Positions 50,196 through 63,844 of a stretch of 64,000 bases of DNA are shown in pieces (within the stretch, counting starts at the first letter, position 1; each line of letters opens with the position of its first letter). A program made the translations under genes and the position numbers. Source of the DNA: Ricordea florida. Its lineage: Eukaryota; Cnidaria; Anthozoa; Corallimorpharia; Ricordeidae. The DNA is taken from positions 5,418,632-5,482,631 of the forward strand of contig OX453285.1 in NCBI GenBank assembly GCA_949710005.1, in the 5' to 3' direction. The notes beneath the pieces are model-generated. The model was not told where the DNA came from, made no database searches, and saw only the letters and a list, made by a program, of their open reading frames with translations.

Positions 50196-50512
50196 TATAA
50201 CGATCGAGTTACAATTCACGTGATCAGGAAAACTCATCTGATTGGTCAGTGTACAAAAAAGACGGCTAGAATAATAAAGCTTTATCTAAATGACAAAAAC
50301 ACAGTCCTAGGGCGGCAGAGAAAGTCATTAACAATGGTTGCTAACAATATTGAATAACTGTACTGTGAGGGGGGAGGACAAAGTGAAAAAGCTTCTTCTT
50401 CCTGAACAAATTCCCCTCCCGACTGCCTAGACCAGTAGACTTACGTTTCTCAAACAACTAGTTAAAGGAAAAGTGCACATTGCAACCCTGAGGTGAACAA
50501 TCAGACATAGTT

Positions 50513-50830
50513 TTGCAATAGAGACAGCTAGTCGGGTTGAAGCCCGGGGGGGGGGGGGTACTTTAGGAATTTCTGGGTGGGGATGTGCCGCTGGAACCCT
50601 GAAACCCTTAGCCTATACCAGAGCTAGTTCAGCTGAATTTTGCTACCCTATACTAGAGTAAACCTCCCAAATCACTCCTATTCTAGAGTAGCTGTATTCC
50701 ACTAGCACAGTCTAGCCAAAACAAAACCTTATACCACAATCGTTTCTCTCTCCAAAAATGATTTTATTTATACTAGTTCTGTTTTTTTTTTTATTCTGAA
50801 CCAACTGGTCAGTTTCGTGAAAAATGATAC

Positions 50831-50875
<45 letters not shown>

Positions 50876-50908
50876 ATAAACTGCTTGAAAACCATACCCT
50901 TCACAGCG

Positions 50909-50947
<39 letters not shown>

Positions 50948-51049
50948 GGGGGTTGAAGCTGTTTATGCGAGTGCGGAGAAAATATCAGCACAACTTGTAA
51001 CTGTCGCAATACTGATGTTAATACTGTTTGTTGTTTTCAAGCTTGCATG
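50513..51049 (+). pseudogene. 3' fragment of Ly6 gene A, interrupted by a hAT-like MITE
   Basis: Sequence from about 50513 matches gene A exon 2 from position 31879 (CAATAGAGACAGCTAGTCGG). It is interrupted at 50543-50950 by an insertion with an 8-bp duplication, then resumes to the same C-terminal hydrophobic tail and stop at 51049. Only the last 40 or so codons are present, with no signal peptide or LU domain, so this is a non-functional duplication edge. Two substitutions alter the residual peptide (G to S in the AGAEK stretch, F to L near the end). Confidence 0.85.
50543..50950. mobile_element. 408-bp hAT-like MITE, CCCGGGGG ends, 8-bp TSD
   Basis: Ends CCCGGGGGGGGGGGGTAC / GTACCCCCCCGGG. 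GGTTGAAG is duplicated at 50535-50542 and 50951-50958, while gene A at 31894 has it once. An 8-bp duplication fits hAT. It lies inside the duplicated gene A fragment and is absent from gene A itself. Confidence 0.88.
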
Positions 51050-51665
51050 AACTTTGACGAGTTGAAGAATATTTGATATAAGAAATAAATAAACAGTCAA
51101 TAGTCAAACATGTCAAACGCAGCCGATTGTTACCGAAGATGGCGCGAGATCTGGCGAACTGAATTCGTGAAACACGCCGTTGTTCAGGTATGTCCGGAAA
51201 TGGAAATCGTGAAAATTAAATCTACCACAGGAGACCATCATCAGGATTTTGTGAAGGGCCCTTATGGAGGAATATGTAACACTGTGGCCTTTTTGTTTGA
51301 GTATGGTAAATCTCATAGCTTTTAACTGAACTCCCAAACGTCCACCAGTGTTTCTATAACTCGATAGAAACACGGAAAATGTTTTCCATTTCTTAAATAT
51401 TAATGGTACATATCGATCACTAAGACCTTAAAGTACAAGAAAACTTTACTTAAAGATTAAAATTTTTACGAGCACATTTTATTTGTTTTCGTCTTTATTG
51501 CCTACGTAAGACTGGCCATTTTAAGTGCTTCCGTTTGCAGGTAAAAACAATGAACACACTTCCCATTATCCAACAGCTAATTATAATTTTAAACTGAAGA
51601 GACTGCTCAAACAAAACGACACAACGCATGAGCAGGCTGTCAAAGTGCACAGTGGTATTGTGCAA

Positions 51666-54600
51666 TTACATGGCATACAGCATGTACTTCAACAGAATGC
51701 AAACTGTGAGGAGCACGAGGGATGTCGTGACTTTGTTACCATAGGAAGTGTCACCGTTACACAGATCCCAATCGCAGCATTTATACATACAGTCGTTAAA
51801 GCTGCTGGAATTGAACAAGTCACAAACTGAAACAAGAATAGAAACAGAGTTGGTAAAGTTTAACATACCCTTACAACATTTTGACGTTGTCATTCTCAAG
51901 CCACATCCCACAACCCTACCAGTTTTCATCACCTTGGTAAAGTATGAACTGAATTTTATTTTATTTCAATATCAGAGGGGCAATAACGTTTTCGTCTGTG
52001 ATTAAAAATTAAATTTTGACTTCTGTTTGAAAAGCTACTGTGCCACTGTTTGTTTTTATTACTATACAATATGGTTCAGTAACTCTTTCCTCTGTGGATC
52101 AAACCATGAAGTGTGATCATTCTTTGGAAAGCTACTGAACATGCAGTACTGTACTGTGGTACTGTTTGTTTTACTATATAGTATGGTTCTAACGTTTTCA
52201 TCTGTGGATCAAACTATGCAGTGTGACAATTTTTGGAAAGCTACTGCACAGTACTGTACTCAGGGTGGTACTATTTGTTTTACTATAAAGTGTGGTGCTA
52301 ACTTTTTCATCTGTGGATCAAACAGTGGCCTCTATCCACAATTACTATATATCAAATGAGCAACTTTGGCATTTTGAATGACCTGATTGGCTATTATCTC
52401 TCAGGATATTCACTAGTGATGGGACAGTTGAATAGTGCTAAAAATTTAGGGAAAGCCCTGTGCAAGTGAGGTTTAGCTAAATAACCAAAAAAAAAAAAAA
52501 TGGCCAGCTTCAATTCGCGCTGGAGAGCTTTTTCCGAGAGATGTCGCTGTGGTTGCTTCGTTGGTACTTACTAAACTGACAATTATTCTCTTCAATCTCG
52601 GTGAATATCGCCTGAAGAAATACCCTCCTTGCTCTTTGCTAAGCAATCTTTGCTCCCTCTTTTTAATCATACCATTATATTCATATTGTGAGGATAGTTT
52701 CTAAAGAAACTGGTGCTGCGTCGGTGGGAAATTGAAACACAAGAAATTGACATAAACAAACGAATATGATAAAGTTATACCACCGTAAGGTAAAAAGGAG
52801 GTGCTGACGTTTCGAGCGTTAGCGCCCTTCGTCGGAGCGAAGGGCTAACGCTCGAAACGTCAGCACTTCCCTTTTACCTTACGGTGGTATAACTTACTTA
52901 ATCAATTCGTTTGATTATCCTAATTTCTCATTATACTTAAGAGTCATCCTAACCTTTATACCCGGCACTGTACAATGGTGACTTGTTGAGGATCCCATTA
53001 ATATTCAGCAATACAAACACCACAAAAAGCCACAAAAGTTGCTAGAAAAACTACTGTTGTTTTCTCTTTTTTTGTAACAACCAGGAGCCCATTTAAACCC
53101 GGAGCTTGCAACTCCCATACTAGGTCTGTGAAACGGCGTTTTCACAAGTAAGGTTATTTTTAGATCGTCTCTCCCGCGAATTGGTTTGGGAGAGCCAATC
53201 ACAAGCTAGTGCGTGATTGATATGTAGCTTGATAACCGCCTGTAGCGACAACGAACATAGCCGACATACACGAGTCTTCATCGGAGTGTTCGGACAGCAT
53301 TTCTGACGGTAGTCAAGGTATTTTACACAGAGAGTAGTAGCTCCGATGAGATAACTGAGACAGCGGAAACAACTCTTTTTCGCGGGAGTGGCCGCTTTAA
53401 AAATAACCTTACTTGTGAAAACGCCGTTGCATAAACCTATAGCAGTTGCACGCTCCGGGTAATGGGCTCCTGTAACAACACATTCACCTCGAATTCAGGT
53501 AATTTTACTATACAGTATAGTTCTAACGTTTTCATCTGTGGATCAAACAGTGGCCTCTATCCACAATTAATATATATCAAATGAGCAACTTTGGCATTTT
53601 GAATGACCTGATTGGCTCACTATCTCAGGATATTCACTAGTGCCGGGACAGGTGAAAAGTGCTGAAGATTTAGGGAAAGCCCTGTGCAAGTGAGGTTTAG
53701 CTAAATAACCAAAAAAAAAAAAATGGCCAGATTCAATTTGCGCTGGGGAGCTTTTTCCAAGAGATGTCGCTATGGTTGCTTCGTTGGTACTTACTAAAAC
53801 AATTATTCTCTTCAATCTCGCGATCGGTGAATATCGGCTGAAGAAACCTACCCTCCTTGCTCTTTGCGACTCGTAAATATTCTACCTACACTATGTTTCA
53901 TTCACATTCCCTACTTCATAATCCACTATTATTATTATTATAGTTGTTCACTTTGCCCTATTAAATTAACAAGAAGTTGACATCATTGCTAAGCAATGTT
54001 TGCTCCCTCTTTTTAATCATACCATTATACTCATATTGTGAGGATAGTTAATAAAGAAACATAAGAAATTGAAACACAAGAAATTGGGATAAACAAACGA
54101 ATTGATAAAGTTATACCACCGTAAGGTAAAAGGGAGGTGCTGACGCTTCGAGCGTTAGCCCGTTCGTCATTCGCTCCGACGAAGGCCTAACGCGCGAAAC
54201 GTCAGCACCTCCCTTGTACCTTACGGTGGTATAACTTACTTAATCAATTCGTTTGATTATCCCAATTTCTCATTATACTTAAGAGTCACTTTCCCTGTTG
54301 TACACTCATCCTCCCCTTTATACCCACTGTACAATGGTGACTGGGGAACCCATTAATTAAGTTGAAGATCCCATTCACCAATACAATAGAACACCACAAA
54401 AAGCCACAAAAGTTGCTAAAAAAAACTACTGTTATTTTCTCTTTTTTTGTAACAACACATTCACCTCAAATTCAGGTAGTAACTGTTTAACAGCCCATAA
54501 CAGTAAAGTTAATATACTTACGGTCTATCACACTACCATCGCAGATGAAACTGCTTGAGCAGTTTTTCAGAATTAAGTTCTGCTTGGTGATTGAGATTTC

Positions 54601-54728
54601 GATGGTTGCATTGAGGGTCGAGCAGCGGTCGAACCCAAACCCGCACTCGATCTCTTGTGGGTCATCATCGCAAGTTGCTTGACTCACTGCCGGGTTGTTG
54701 GTACACACGACACATTTTATGGAATAAG
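51666..54728 (-). CDS. Second copy of Ly6/uPAR gene B (exons 3 and 2; exon 1 outside window)
   Basis: Exon 2 copy at 54522-54728 and exon 3 copy at 51666-51826 keep all splice sites and frames of gene B. Exon 2 has one visible amino-acid change (SIIKQN becomes SITKQN) and exon 3 is identical. Exon 1 would lie right of 64,000, because the copied segment is still collinear with the first copy at the window end. It could be a genuine recent tandem paralogue or the other haplotype of gene B retained in the assembly. The intron between exons 1 and 2 carries two HINE-like insertions absent as full elements from the first copy. Confidence 0.75.
52275..54480. repeat. Copy of the local tandem duplication and its Penelope-like hairpins
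   Basis: Matches 33225-35420, including hairpins at about 52705-52925 and 54060-54265 and the MITE at 53082-53471 with its GTAACAAC duplication. Differences are short: a CGATC insertion near 53820, an extra AAG near 53973, and poly-A length. Confidence 0.85.
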
Positions 54729-55250
54729 CTGAGAAATAAGAGTATAAAGAATCTATTATATCTCATTGGTGTTCTTGCCGAGATTGTCCTTTGGCAACAA
54801 GACCACTTTTTAATTTAAATAGCTTTTCCAGGGATTCGTGCATGATACAGAAGCTTAGATTTTTAAGTGTACAATAATACTAATACCAACACCAAGACCA
54901 ATACCAACACCAACATCAATAACAACACTAACACACTTATACTAATACTAATGCTACTACTAGTACTAATACTCATACTCAGACTAATACTTCTAATAAT
55001 GATGCAAATGAATATATGAAAGACCATATATTTGAACTGCGGAGTAATATGTAATGATATTAATCGATCATCGCAGTTATGTACACAACTTAAACAGCTG
55101 TGGAATTAAAGTCTGAAAAAAATGATGATCAATTAATGTCATTACATATCACTCCGCAATTCAAATATATGGTCTTTCATATATTCATTTGCATCATTCT
55201 TCTCCATCTACGGGTATATTATGAACTCACAACATGACCAGCTCCCAGTT

Positions 55251-55323
55251 GGCTTCATAGCTCAGTTGGTAGAGCACTGCACCGGTATCGCAGAGGTCAT
55301 GGGTTCGAATCCCGTTCAGGCCT
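55251..55323 (+). repeat. Second copy of the tRNA-like sequence
   Basis: Identical in sequence to 36193-36265, including the stem mismatches. It is part of the second large copy. Confidence 0.6.
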
Positions 55324-55620
55324 GAGTTTTTTTTTTAGGCTTTAATTTCACAGCTGCTTAAGTTGACTACTAAAAATACTTGAACACCAGCACCGTACCA
55401 AAACCAATAAGAATAGGAATTCTAACACTAATACCAATAGCAATGTCAATGCCAATGCTAAATGCTAATGCTAATGTTAAGACTAACACTAACACTAACA
55501 CAAATACTAATACTAATACTAATAATAATACTAATATTAATACTTAAACTAATACTAATCATTATACTAATACTAATAATAATAATATATAATTATACTA
55601 ATACTGATAATTATACTAAT

Positions 55621-55786
55621 TCCTCGCGAAGCGAGGCCGAAGGCCGAGCGTAGCGAGGTTACTAATCGTGTCGGTTCCGGTTCAGACCACGTAGCTCGCA
55701 AGCCCGAGTAAATCGAGCCGAGAGTTTTTATATATGTATATATATTTAGCAATTATTCCACGAAATCGAGTCGTATATGAGCTAAT

Positions 55787-55819
<33 letters not shown>

Positions 55820-58800
55820 AGCTCATATACGACGAGATTGAGTGGAATAATTGTTTTATTATATCTCTAAACCCTCGCTTATGAGACACTGGAATTAGTT
55901 TGTACGACAAGAATTGACTTTGTTATTGTTTTTGAACAGAACCATGTCAGTTGTCGAGCCGACATATTGTAGAGCCGATGTGTAAAAAAGTTTGAAACAC
56001 GAGTCCGGCTCGTTTTTAAACATCTCTTTAATGTACTTGTCAATTTTTTTTCGAGTTAGCAAATTAGTTTAAGAATTTTAAAGTGGAAAAAGTAGGCAGA
56101 AATAAAATAAAACTCAGTTTACGGGCTTCACAGATCTTTCAAAATGGCGGCTGTTTGTAAGAGTTTCACTTTCGTTCGTAATAAACAATTTCGCAATATA
56201 ATTTGCTCACTTACCGTCGAATAATTTCATCCCATAATTATTTGCTTCGGTAGTATTTCTTCGGTGTATGATTTTTAAGCTTGACTTGAATTTCTCCCTG
56301 TCTAATTCAAGAAATCATCCCTCCATGATGGCCGTTTTCCGTGCCAATGGTATATGAGCTGATATACTATGAGTAGGGAACCAATCAGAGCGCGCGTTTG
56401 CTCATATACAAGGGTTGCAGATATAATAAATATATATATCTATATTTTAAAGGTGTCCGTTCGCAGGCCAGGTTACCTGGCAATAGTAACGCACTTGAGA
56501 ACTGCTGAATTTCCGCCATTATTCGGTGATGCCTTTTTGAAAGTAATGGAATTTTGTGGAAATCGATTTCACTCGTCCTGGAAGAACATCCCAGCAAGAT
56601 GATCTCCGAGATATTCAAGAAAGATTAGCTCGAGATCGTCGCCGAGTAAGTTCGAATACCGTGAAAATCAACACGGGGAAAGCACGACTCAAAGCCGGGA
56701 TAGAGAAACGACAGCAGGGAGAATAACAACAGCCAAGACAACAACTGCTCGCTCCAGAAAAAGGCAAACGAAACAGCAGGGAAAAGGACTAGGAATTCAA
56801 TCAAGTTAGTTTTGAATTTGAATGTATTATTGATGGAAATACAGGACATGAGTGAACGATTACATAACGAAATATATTGGCGTAGTACATTTAGCAAAAC
56901 GACTTAGAAGGGACACCGAGTAAGAACGACTTCAACGATTGGAGATATCTCTGGAAAATAATTCTATTAGTCTAAAAACGGAATCAGAAGACGACTAACA
57001 GATTACAAGAGAATGTAAATAGGTATTTTTCATAATAAAACGATAGCGTTTCCAGTTTGAAGTAATTCCCAACACAGAGAGTTGCAGTTGTTATAGCAAT
57101 CATTTATAACGATGTCATCTGATATCATTGCAACAGTGAAAATATTGTAAATTTTCTTGATCTAGCAGTTCTGTTAAACATTTTCAACAGAATATATACC
57201 CTGTGTCACTATAAAGTACTGGTTCTGCAATATTATCAGTGATCAATGCAATCATTTCAAAATAAAGCAAATGTGATTACTGAATTCTGAGTAGTATTTC
57301 TCTTTGCTATATATATATGTATGTATTCTCTGATTGAAAGGCTTCAATAATATTGCGTAGAGACAACAAGTTTCATAGCCTTTTCACAATGGGTCAGTTT
57401 TACCTTAGAGTGCAATGACCCCCCCCTCCCCTGATAATATTGCTATCTAGAACCGCTGCCCTTTTTTCACAAATGAAATGTTCATTCAAGCCTTAATTTG
57501 AAAAGTTAGACATAACATATTAACTTTGTTACTTTCCGCTGTTTACTTTATTTTTATGATCATCATGTCAAATATCAATATTTCATAACAACCACAACAT
57601 ACAGTTAACCTTTTACACTGGAAAAACTTTATAAAGAAGAAAATAAATTTTGTAATGCCAAAATGTTTATGATCTTTCTCATATATTCATTGCAAGTGTG
57701 CTGTATGTAGTAACAATTAAGTGTTTCAAGTTTCCTAAATGCCCTATGCTTTCAATGATTTTCCACACAAAATTTATAGACAAATGACTGCACTAGATTC
57801 TAAGCCTTAAAGAAGAAATGGTATTGTTTGGTGCTGTTTTGATTACTACCACCTCTGATGGAAAGCCTATTAAGAAGATTTTTGTATTGCTTGTAGTAGT
57901 AGAGCAACAATACCTTTACTAAGATTAGGACGTCATGCATCCCACCCCATAAAAATATATTATGTTAACGTAAAAAGTATAACAATAATAATAATATCAA
58001 TACCAGTAATAATAATAGTAATGATAATAATAATGATAATAATATAATGATAGTGCTTCTCGTTACTATATGTCATTGGTTACAAGTTCAATACCTTTGC
58101 CTGCCATGACTTTTTTGATGAAATACCATGCGTATATTAAATCTTTCTTCTGCAGTTTTTATTATAGAAATTTTCATGTATTCAAAATAATATACTATTC
58201 TCTGGTTGGTTATGGATATTTTGCCTGTTTCTGTAACAGCACAATTAAACTTTCATGTGGTATACACTTTTGACTGATTGATGTTGATTTAACATTATTT
58301 TTTACAGGACTATGTAGTGAAGCAATCTTTTTGAACATATTAAGATTTCAATAACTCTTTCTTACATGTATTGTTTTTATGAGATGACCTAAAAATAGCA
58401 CGACCACATACTATACAGTCGGCACTCACTATTACCAAACCTTTATTTAAAGTTTTTGTAGAATCCAATTGTTTTACCCACAATTTTTATTTTATGTAAT
58501 GACATTGTATCTCACACTTCTGTTGATATAATAACAAAAAACATAAATAAAAAATAATTGGAGCATTCAACTCATCCTCGGTGTAAGAACATATTGTGTT
58601 TAAAAGTGATGTACAACAAAGAAGACAAAGCAGTAGACTCAGACTAAGAAAATAAAACTAAAAAAAAAAAACACAGGTTCTTACACCGTGGTAAACACAA
58701 GCATTCATATCAACTCTTCAAAATTTCACCTGCAAAAGATTTACAATCATTTTCAATTTGTGTTAAGTGAATATTATTGTGATACCTCATCGACTCTGTA

Positions 58801-59090
58801 TTCCCTGTCAAGAGAATCAATAATAATTTTACTTCTATTCCCTCTGGTGCACTCTCAGTGGCAGTGAAAGACCTAAATAAAGGTCAATTTTTAAGCACTC
58901 CGTTGTGCAGTATACTGATCATGTAATTTGCACCAGGTGTCACTAATTGTGTACCAAACACAGCGTAACAAATAAAATAATGGGGATTACCCTAACATGA
59001 AAAATATCAAATAAAAAATAAAATATAAAAGCATTGTGACTTCTTCAAAAACTAGCTTCGCGAGGTTTTTGCGGGAGTCGTATTTCTAGT
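55621..59090 (+). mobile_element. HINE-like element, 3,470 bp, with a nested insertion
   Basis: Inserted in the ACTAAT tract: TATACTAAT|TCCTCGCG at the left and TTTCTAGT|ACTAATACTAAC at the right. The first copy near 37122 reads straight through. About 700 bp near 55745-56430 is foreign to the other two copies and begins with the CAATTATTCCAC palindrome. The rest is somewhat diverged from the other copies (small indels near 58480 and 58640), so it is not a product of the same recent burst. Confidence 0.75.
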
Positions 59091-59195
59091 ACTAATACTA
59101 ATACTAACACTAATAATTATACTAATACTAATACTAATAATTGTACTAATACTAATACCAAGGCTTATGCTATTGCTAATACTACCACGACTAAT

Positions 59196-62183
59196 TTCTC
59201 GCGAAGCGAGGCCGAAGGCCGAGCGTAGCGAGGTTACTAATCGTGTCGGTTCCGGTCAGACCACGTGGCTCGCAAGCCCGAGTAAATCGAGCCGAGAGTT
59301 TTTATATATGTATATATATATATATTTAAATATATGTTTATATATATATATCTATATTTTAAAGGTGTCCGTTCGCAGGCCAGGTTACCTGGCAATAGTA
59401 ACGCACTTGAGAACGCTGAATTTCCGCCATTATTCGGTGATGCCTTTTTGAAAGTAATGTAAATTTTGTGGAAACCGATTTCACTCGTCCTGGAAGTACA
59501 TCCCAGCAAGGTGATCTCCGAGATATTCAAGAAATATTAGCACGAGATCGTCGCCGAGTAAGTTCGAATCCCGTGAAAATCAACACGAGGAAAGCACGAC
59601 TCAAAGCAGGGATAGAGAAACGACAGCAGGGAGAATAACAACAGAAATCGCAGCCAAGACAACAACTGCTCGCTCCAGAAAAAGGCAAACGAAACAGCAG
59701 GGAAAAGGACCAGGAATTCAATCAAGTTAGTTTGGAATTTGAATGTGTTATTGATAGAAATACAGGACATGAGTGAACGATTACATAACGAAATATATTG
59801 GTGTACTACATTTAGCAAAATGACTTAGAAGGGAAGCCGAGTAGGAACGACTTCAGCGATTGGAGATGTCTCTGGAAAATAATTCTATTAGTCTAAAAAC
59901 GGAATCGGAAGACGACCAACAGATTACAATAGAATGTAAATAGGTATATTTCATAATAACACGATAGCGTTTCCAGTTTGAAGTAATTCCCAACACAGAG
60001 AGTTGCAGTTGTTATAGCAATCGTTTATAACGATGTGATCTGATATCATTGCAACAGTGAAAATATTGTAAATTTTCTTGATCTAGCAGTTATGTTAAAC
60101 ATTTTCAACAGAATATATACCCTGTGTCACTATAAAGTACTGGTTCTGCAATATTATCAGTGATCAATGCAATCATTTCAAAATAAAGCAAATGTGATTA
60201 CTGAATTCTGAGTAGTATTTCTCTTTGCTATATATATATATATATATATGTATGTATTCTCTGATTGAAAGGTTTCAATAATATTGCGTAGAGACAACAA
60301 GTTTCATAGCCTTTTCACAATGGGTCAGTTTTACCTTAGAGTGCAATGACCCCCCCCCCTCCCCTGATCATATTGCTATCTAGAACCCCTGCCCTTTTTT
60401 CACAAATGAAATGTTAATTCAAGCCTTAATTTGCAAAGTTAGACATAACATATTAACTTTGTTACTTTCTGCCGTTTACTTTATTTTTATGATGTCAAAT
60501 ATCAATATTTCATAACAACCACAACATGCAATTAACCTTTTACATTGGAAAAACTTTATAAAGAAGAAAATAAATTTTGTAATGTCAAAATGTTTATGAT
60601 CTTTCTCATATATTCATTGCAAGTGTGCTGTATGTAGTAACAAGTGTTTCAAGTTTCCTAAATGCCCTATGCTTTCAATAATGATTTTCCACACAAACTT
60701 TCTAGACAAATGACTGCACTAGATTCTAAGCCTTTAAGAAGAAATGGTATTGTTTGGAGCTGTTTTGATTACTACCACCTCTGATGGAAAGCCTATTAAG
60801 AAGATTTTTGTATTGCTTTTAGTAGTAGAGTAACAATAACTTTACCAAGATTAAGACATGAATCCCACCCCATAAAAATATATTATGTTTAACATAAAAA
60901 ATATAACAATAATAATATCAATACCAGTAATAATAATTGTAATGATAATTATAATGATAATAATATAATGATAGTTCTTCTCGTTACTATATGTCATTGG
61001 TTACAGTTCAATACCTCTGGCTGCCATGACTTTTTCGATGAAATACCGTCCTTATATTAAATCTTTCTTCTGCAGTTTTTATAATAGAAATTTTCATATA
61101 TTCAAAATAATGTACTATTCTATGGTTGGGTATGGATATTTTGCCTGTTTCTGTAACAGCACAATTAAACTTTCATGTGGTATATACTTTTGACTGATTG
61201 ATGTTGATTTCACATTATTTTTTTTACAGGAGTACGTAGTGCAGCAATCTTTTTGAACATATTAAGATTTCAATAACTCTTTCTTACATGTATTGTTTTT
61301 ATGATATGACCTAAAAATAGCACAACCACATACTATACAGTCGGCACTCACTATTACCAAACCTTTATTCAAAGCTTTTGTAGAATTCAATTGTTTTACC
61401 CCCAATTTGTTGATATGGCATCTCTTTTGAGGGAAGAGGAATTTTTCTATCTACCACTGGGGGTACCATTGCAACTGAAAAGAGTTACACACATTAAAAC
61501 ATGCACTATTCATAATGCTCTCAATTGTGGTTACCCGGGAATGAAATAATGACTGCAGTAGACAATAACATATCTAATCAGAAGATTCTTCTTACAATGA
61601 ATCTCATGCAATTATAACCAAAAAACATAAACAAAAAATAATTGGAGCATTCAACTCATCCTCTGTGTAAGAACATATTGTGTTCAAAAGTGATGTACAA
61701 CAAAGAAGACAAAGCAGTAGAGACTAAGAAAATAAAACTAAAGAAAAAAAACACAGGTTTTTACACTGTGGTAAACACAAGCATTCATATCAACTCTTCA
61801 AGATTTCACCTGCAAAAGATTTACAATCATTTTCAATTTGTGTTAAGTGAATATTATTGTGATACTTCATCGACTCTGTATTCCCTGTCAAGATAATAAA
61901 TAATTTTACTTCTATTCCCTCTGGTGCAATCTAAGTGGCAGTGAAAGAGCTAAATGAAGGTCAATTTTTAAGCACTGTGTTGAGCGGTATACTGATCATG
62001 TAATTTGCACCAGGTGTCACTAATTGTGTACCAAACACAGCATAAGAAATAAAATAATGGGGATTACGCTGATATAAAAAAAAATATATATATAATATAA
62101 AAAAAAAAGAATAAAATATGAAAGCATTGTGACTTCTTCAAAAACTAGCTTCGCGAGGTTTTTGCGGGAGTCGTATTTCTAGT
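59196..62183 (+). mobile_element. HINE-like element, 2,988 bp, clean insertion
   Basis: Left junction CGACTAAT|TTCTCGCG and right junction TTTCTAGT|ATAATAATG. The empty site in the first copy (37210-37226) reads CGACTAATATAATAATG, so nothing was duplicated or lost. Nearly identical to the COPG-intron copy over its full length, in opposite orientation. Confidence 0.8.
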
Positions 62184-62645
62184 ATAATAATGATAATAAT
62201 AGAAAAATAAAGATAGAGGAAAAAAAAGAATGAGGACCTCAGGAAGGTGATTGCAAGAGTGTGGAGATTGAAAGAAAGTTAAAGTTGTGCCTGTTGTGAC
62301 CTTAGCACTTTGAAGTGCATGTAAAAATAATCGATCTAATATCGATCTTAAGAAAAGTACTTGAAAATTGATGCGCTCCCCTAGTGGTAAATGAGGAGCG
62401 TAGTAATTTTTCAACATTCGCTACTAAAATATCCTGAGCTTGAGAATTTAAAAATAAACAACGCAAACTGTATTTTACTACAGAAGCACTACAATCAGCA
62501 CTTAAGTGATGTTATCATCGGACTAGCACGAGTTCTCTAGTGGGAGAAACATTAGATGCCTTACGCAGACACTACAGTAACTTTCGGAAAAGCAGAGCTT
62601 AAAAATCGTTTTCCTAGTCGTACCGGAGGAGAAACGAATGGTGTA

Positions 62646-63842
62646 AAGATTCACAGATAAAAAGGGTAGAGCTACCTTGTGTAGTAGAACAAAGAGTACC
62701 ACAGTAAAGTACTGTTGAGTAGCTTTTCAACGAATGGTCGCGTTGCATGGTTTGATCCACAGATGAAAAAGGTAGAACCACACTGTATTAGTATAGTAAA
62801 ACAAACAGCACCACAGTATAGTACTGTTCAGTAGCTTTACAACGAATGGTCACACTGCATGGTTTGATACACAGATGAAAAAGTTAGAACCACACTGTGT
62901 AGTAAAACAAAGAGTACGACAGTACAGTACTGTTCGATGTTCAGTAGCTTTCCAAAGAATAGTCGCACTGCATGGCTGGATAAACAGATGAAAAAGTTAG
63001 AACCACACTGTACAGTAAAACTAGCAGTACCATAGTACAGTACTGTTCAGTAGCTTTACAACGAATGGTCACACTGCATGGTTTGATCCACAGATGAAAA
63101 AGTTAGAGCCACGCTGTACAGTAAAACAAGCAGTACCACAGTGCACTACTGTTCACTGAGTAGCTTTACAACGAATGGTCACACTGGATGCTTTGATCCA
63201 CAGATGAAAAAAGTGAGAATCACACTATATAACATAAAACAAACAGTACCACAGTATAGTACTGTTCGTAGCTTTCCAAAGAATAGTCACACTGCATGGT
63301 TTGATCCACAGATGAAAAAGATAGAACCACACTGTATAGTAAAACAAACAGTACCACACTACAGCACTGTTTAGTAGCTTTACAAAGAATGGTCACACTG
63401 CATGGTTTGATCCACAGATGAAAAAAGTGAGAACCACACTGTATAACATAAGACAAACAGTACCACAGTATAGAACTGTTCGTAGCTTTCCAAAGAATAG
63501 TCACACTGCATGGTTTGATACACAGATGGATGAAAAAGTTAGAACCACACTGTATAGTAAAACAAACAGTACCACAGTATAGTACTGTTCGTAGCTTTCC
63601 AAAGAATGGTCACACTGCATGGCTTGATCCACAGATGAAAAAGATAGAACCACACTGTATAGTAAAACAAACAGTACCACAGTACAGCACTGTTCAGTAG
63701 CTTTACAAAGAATGGTCCCACTGCATGGTTTGATCCACAGATGAAAAAAGTGAGAACCACACTGTATAACATAAAACAAACAGTACCACAGTATAGTACT
63801 GTTCGTAGCTTTCCAAAGAATAGTCACACTGCATGGTTTGAT
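62646..63842 (-). repeat. 106-bp satellite array, second copy, ~11 units
   Basis: Unit-by-unit copy of 37690-38884 with isolated substitutions. Confidence 0.9.
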
Positions 63843-63844
63843 CG

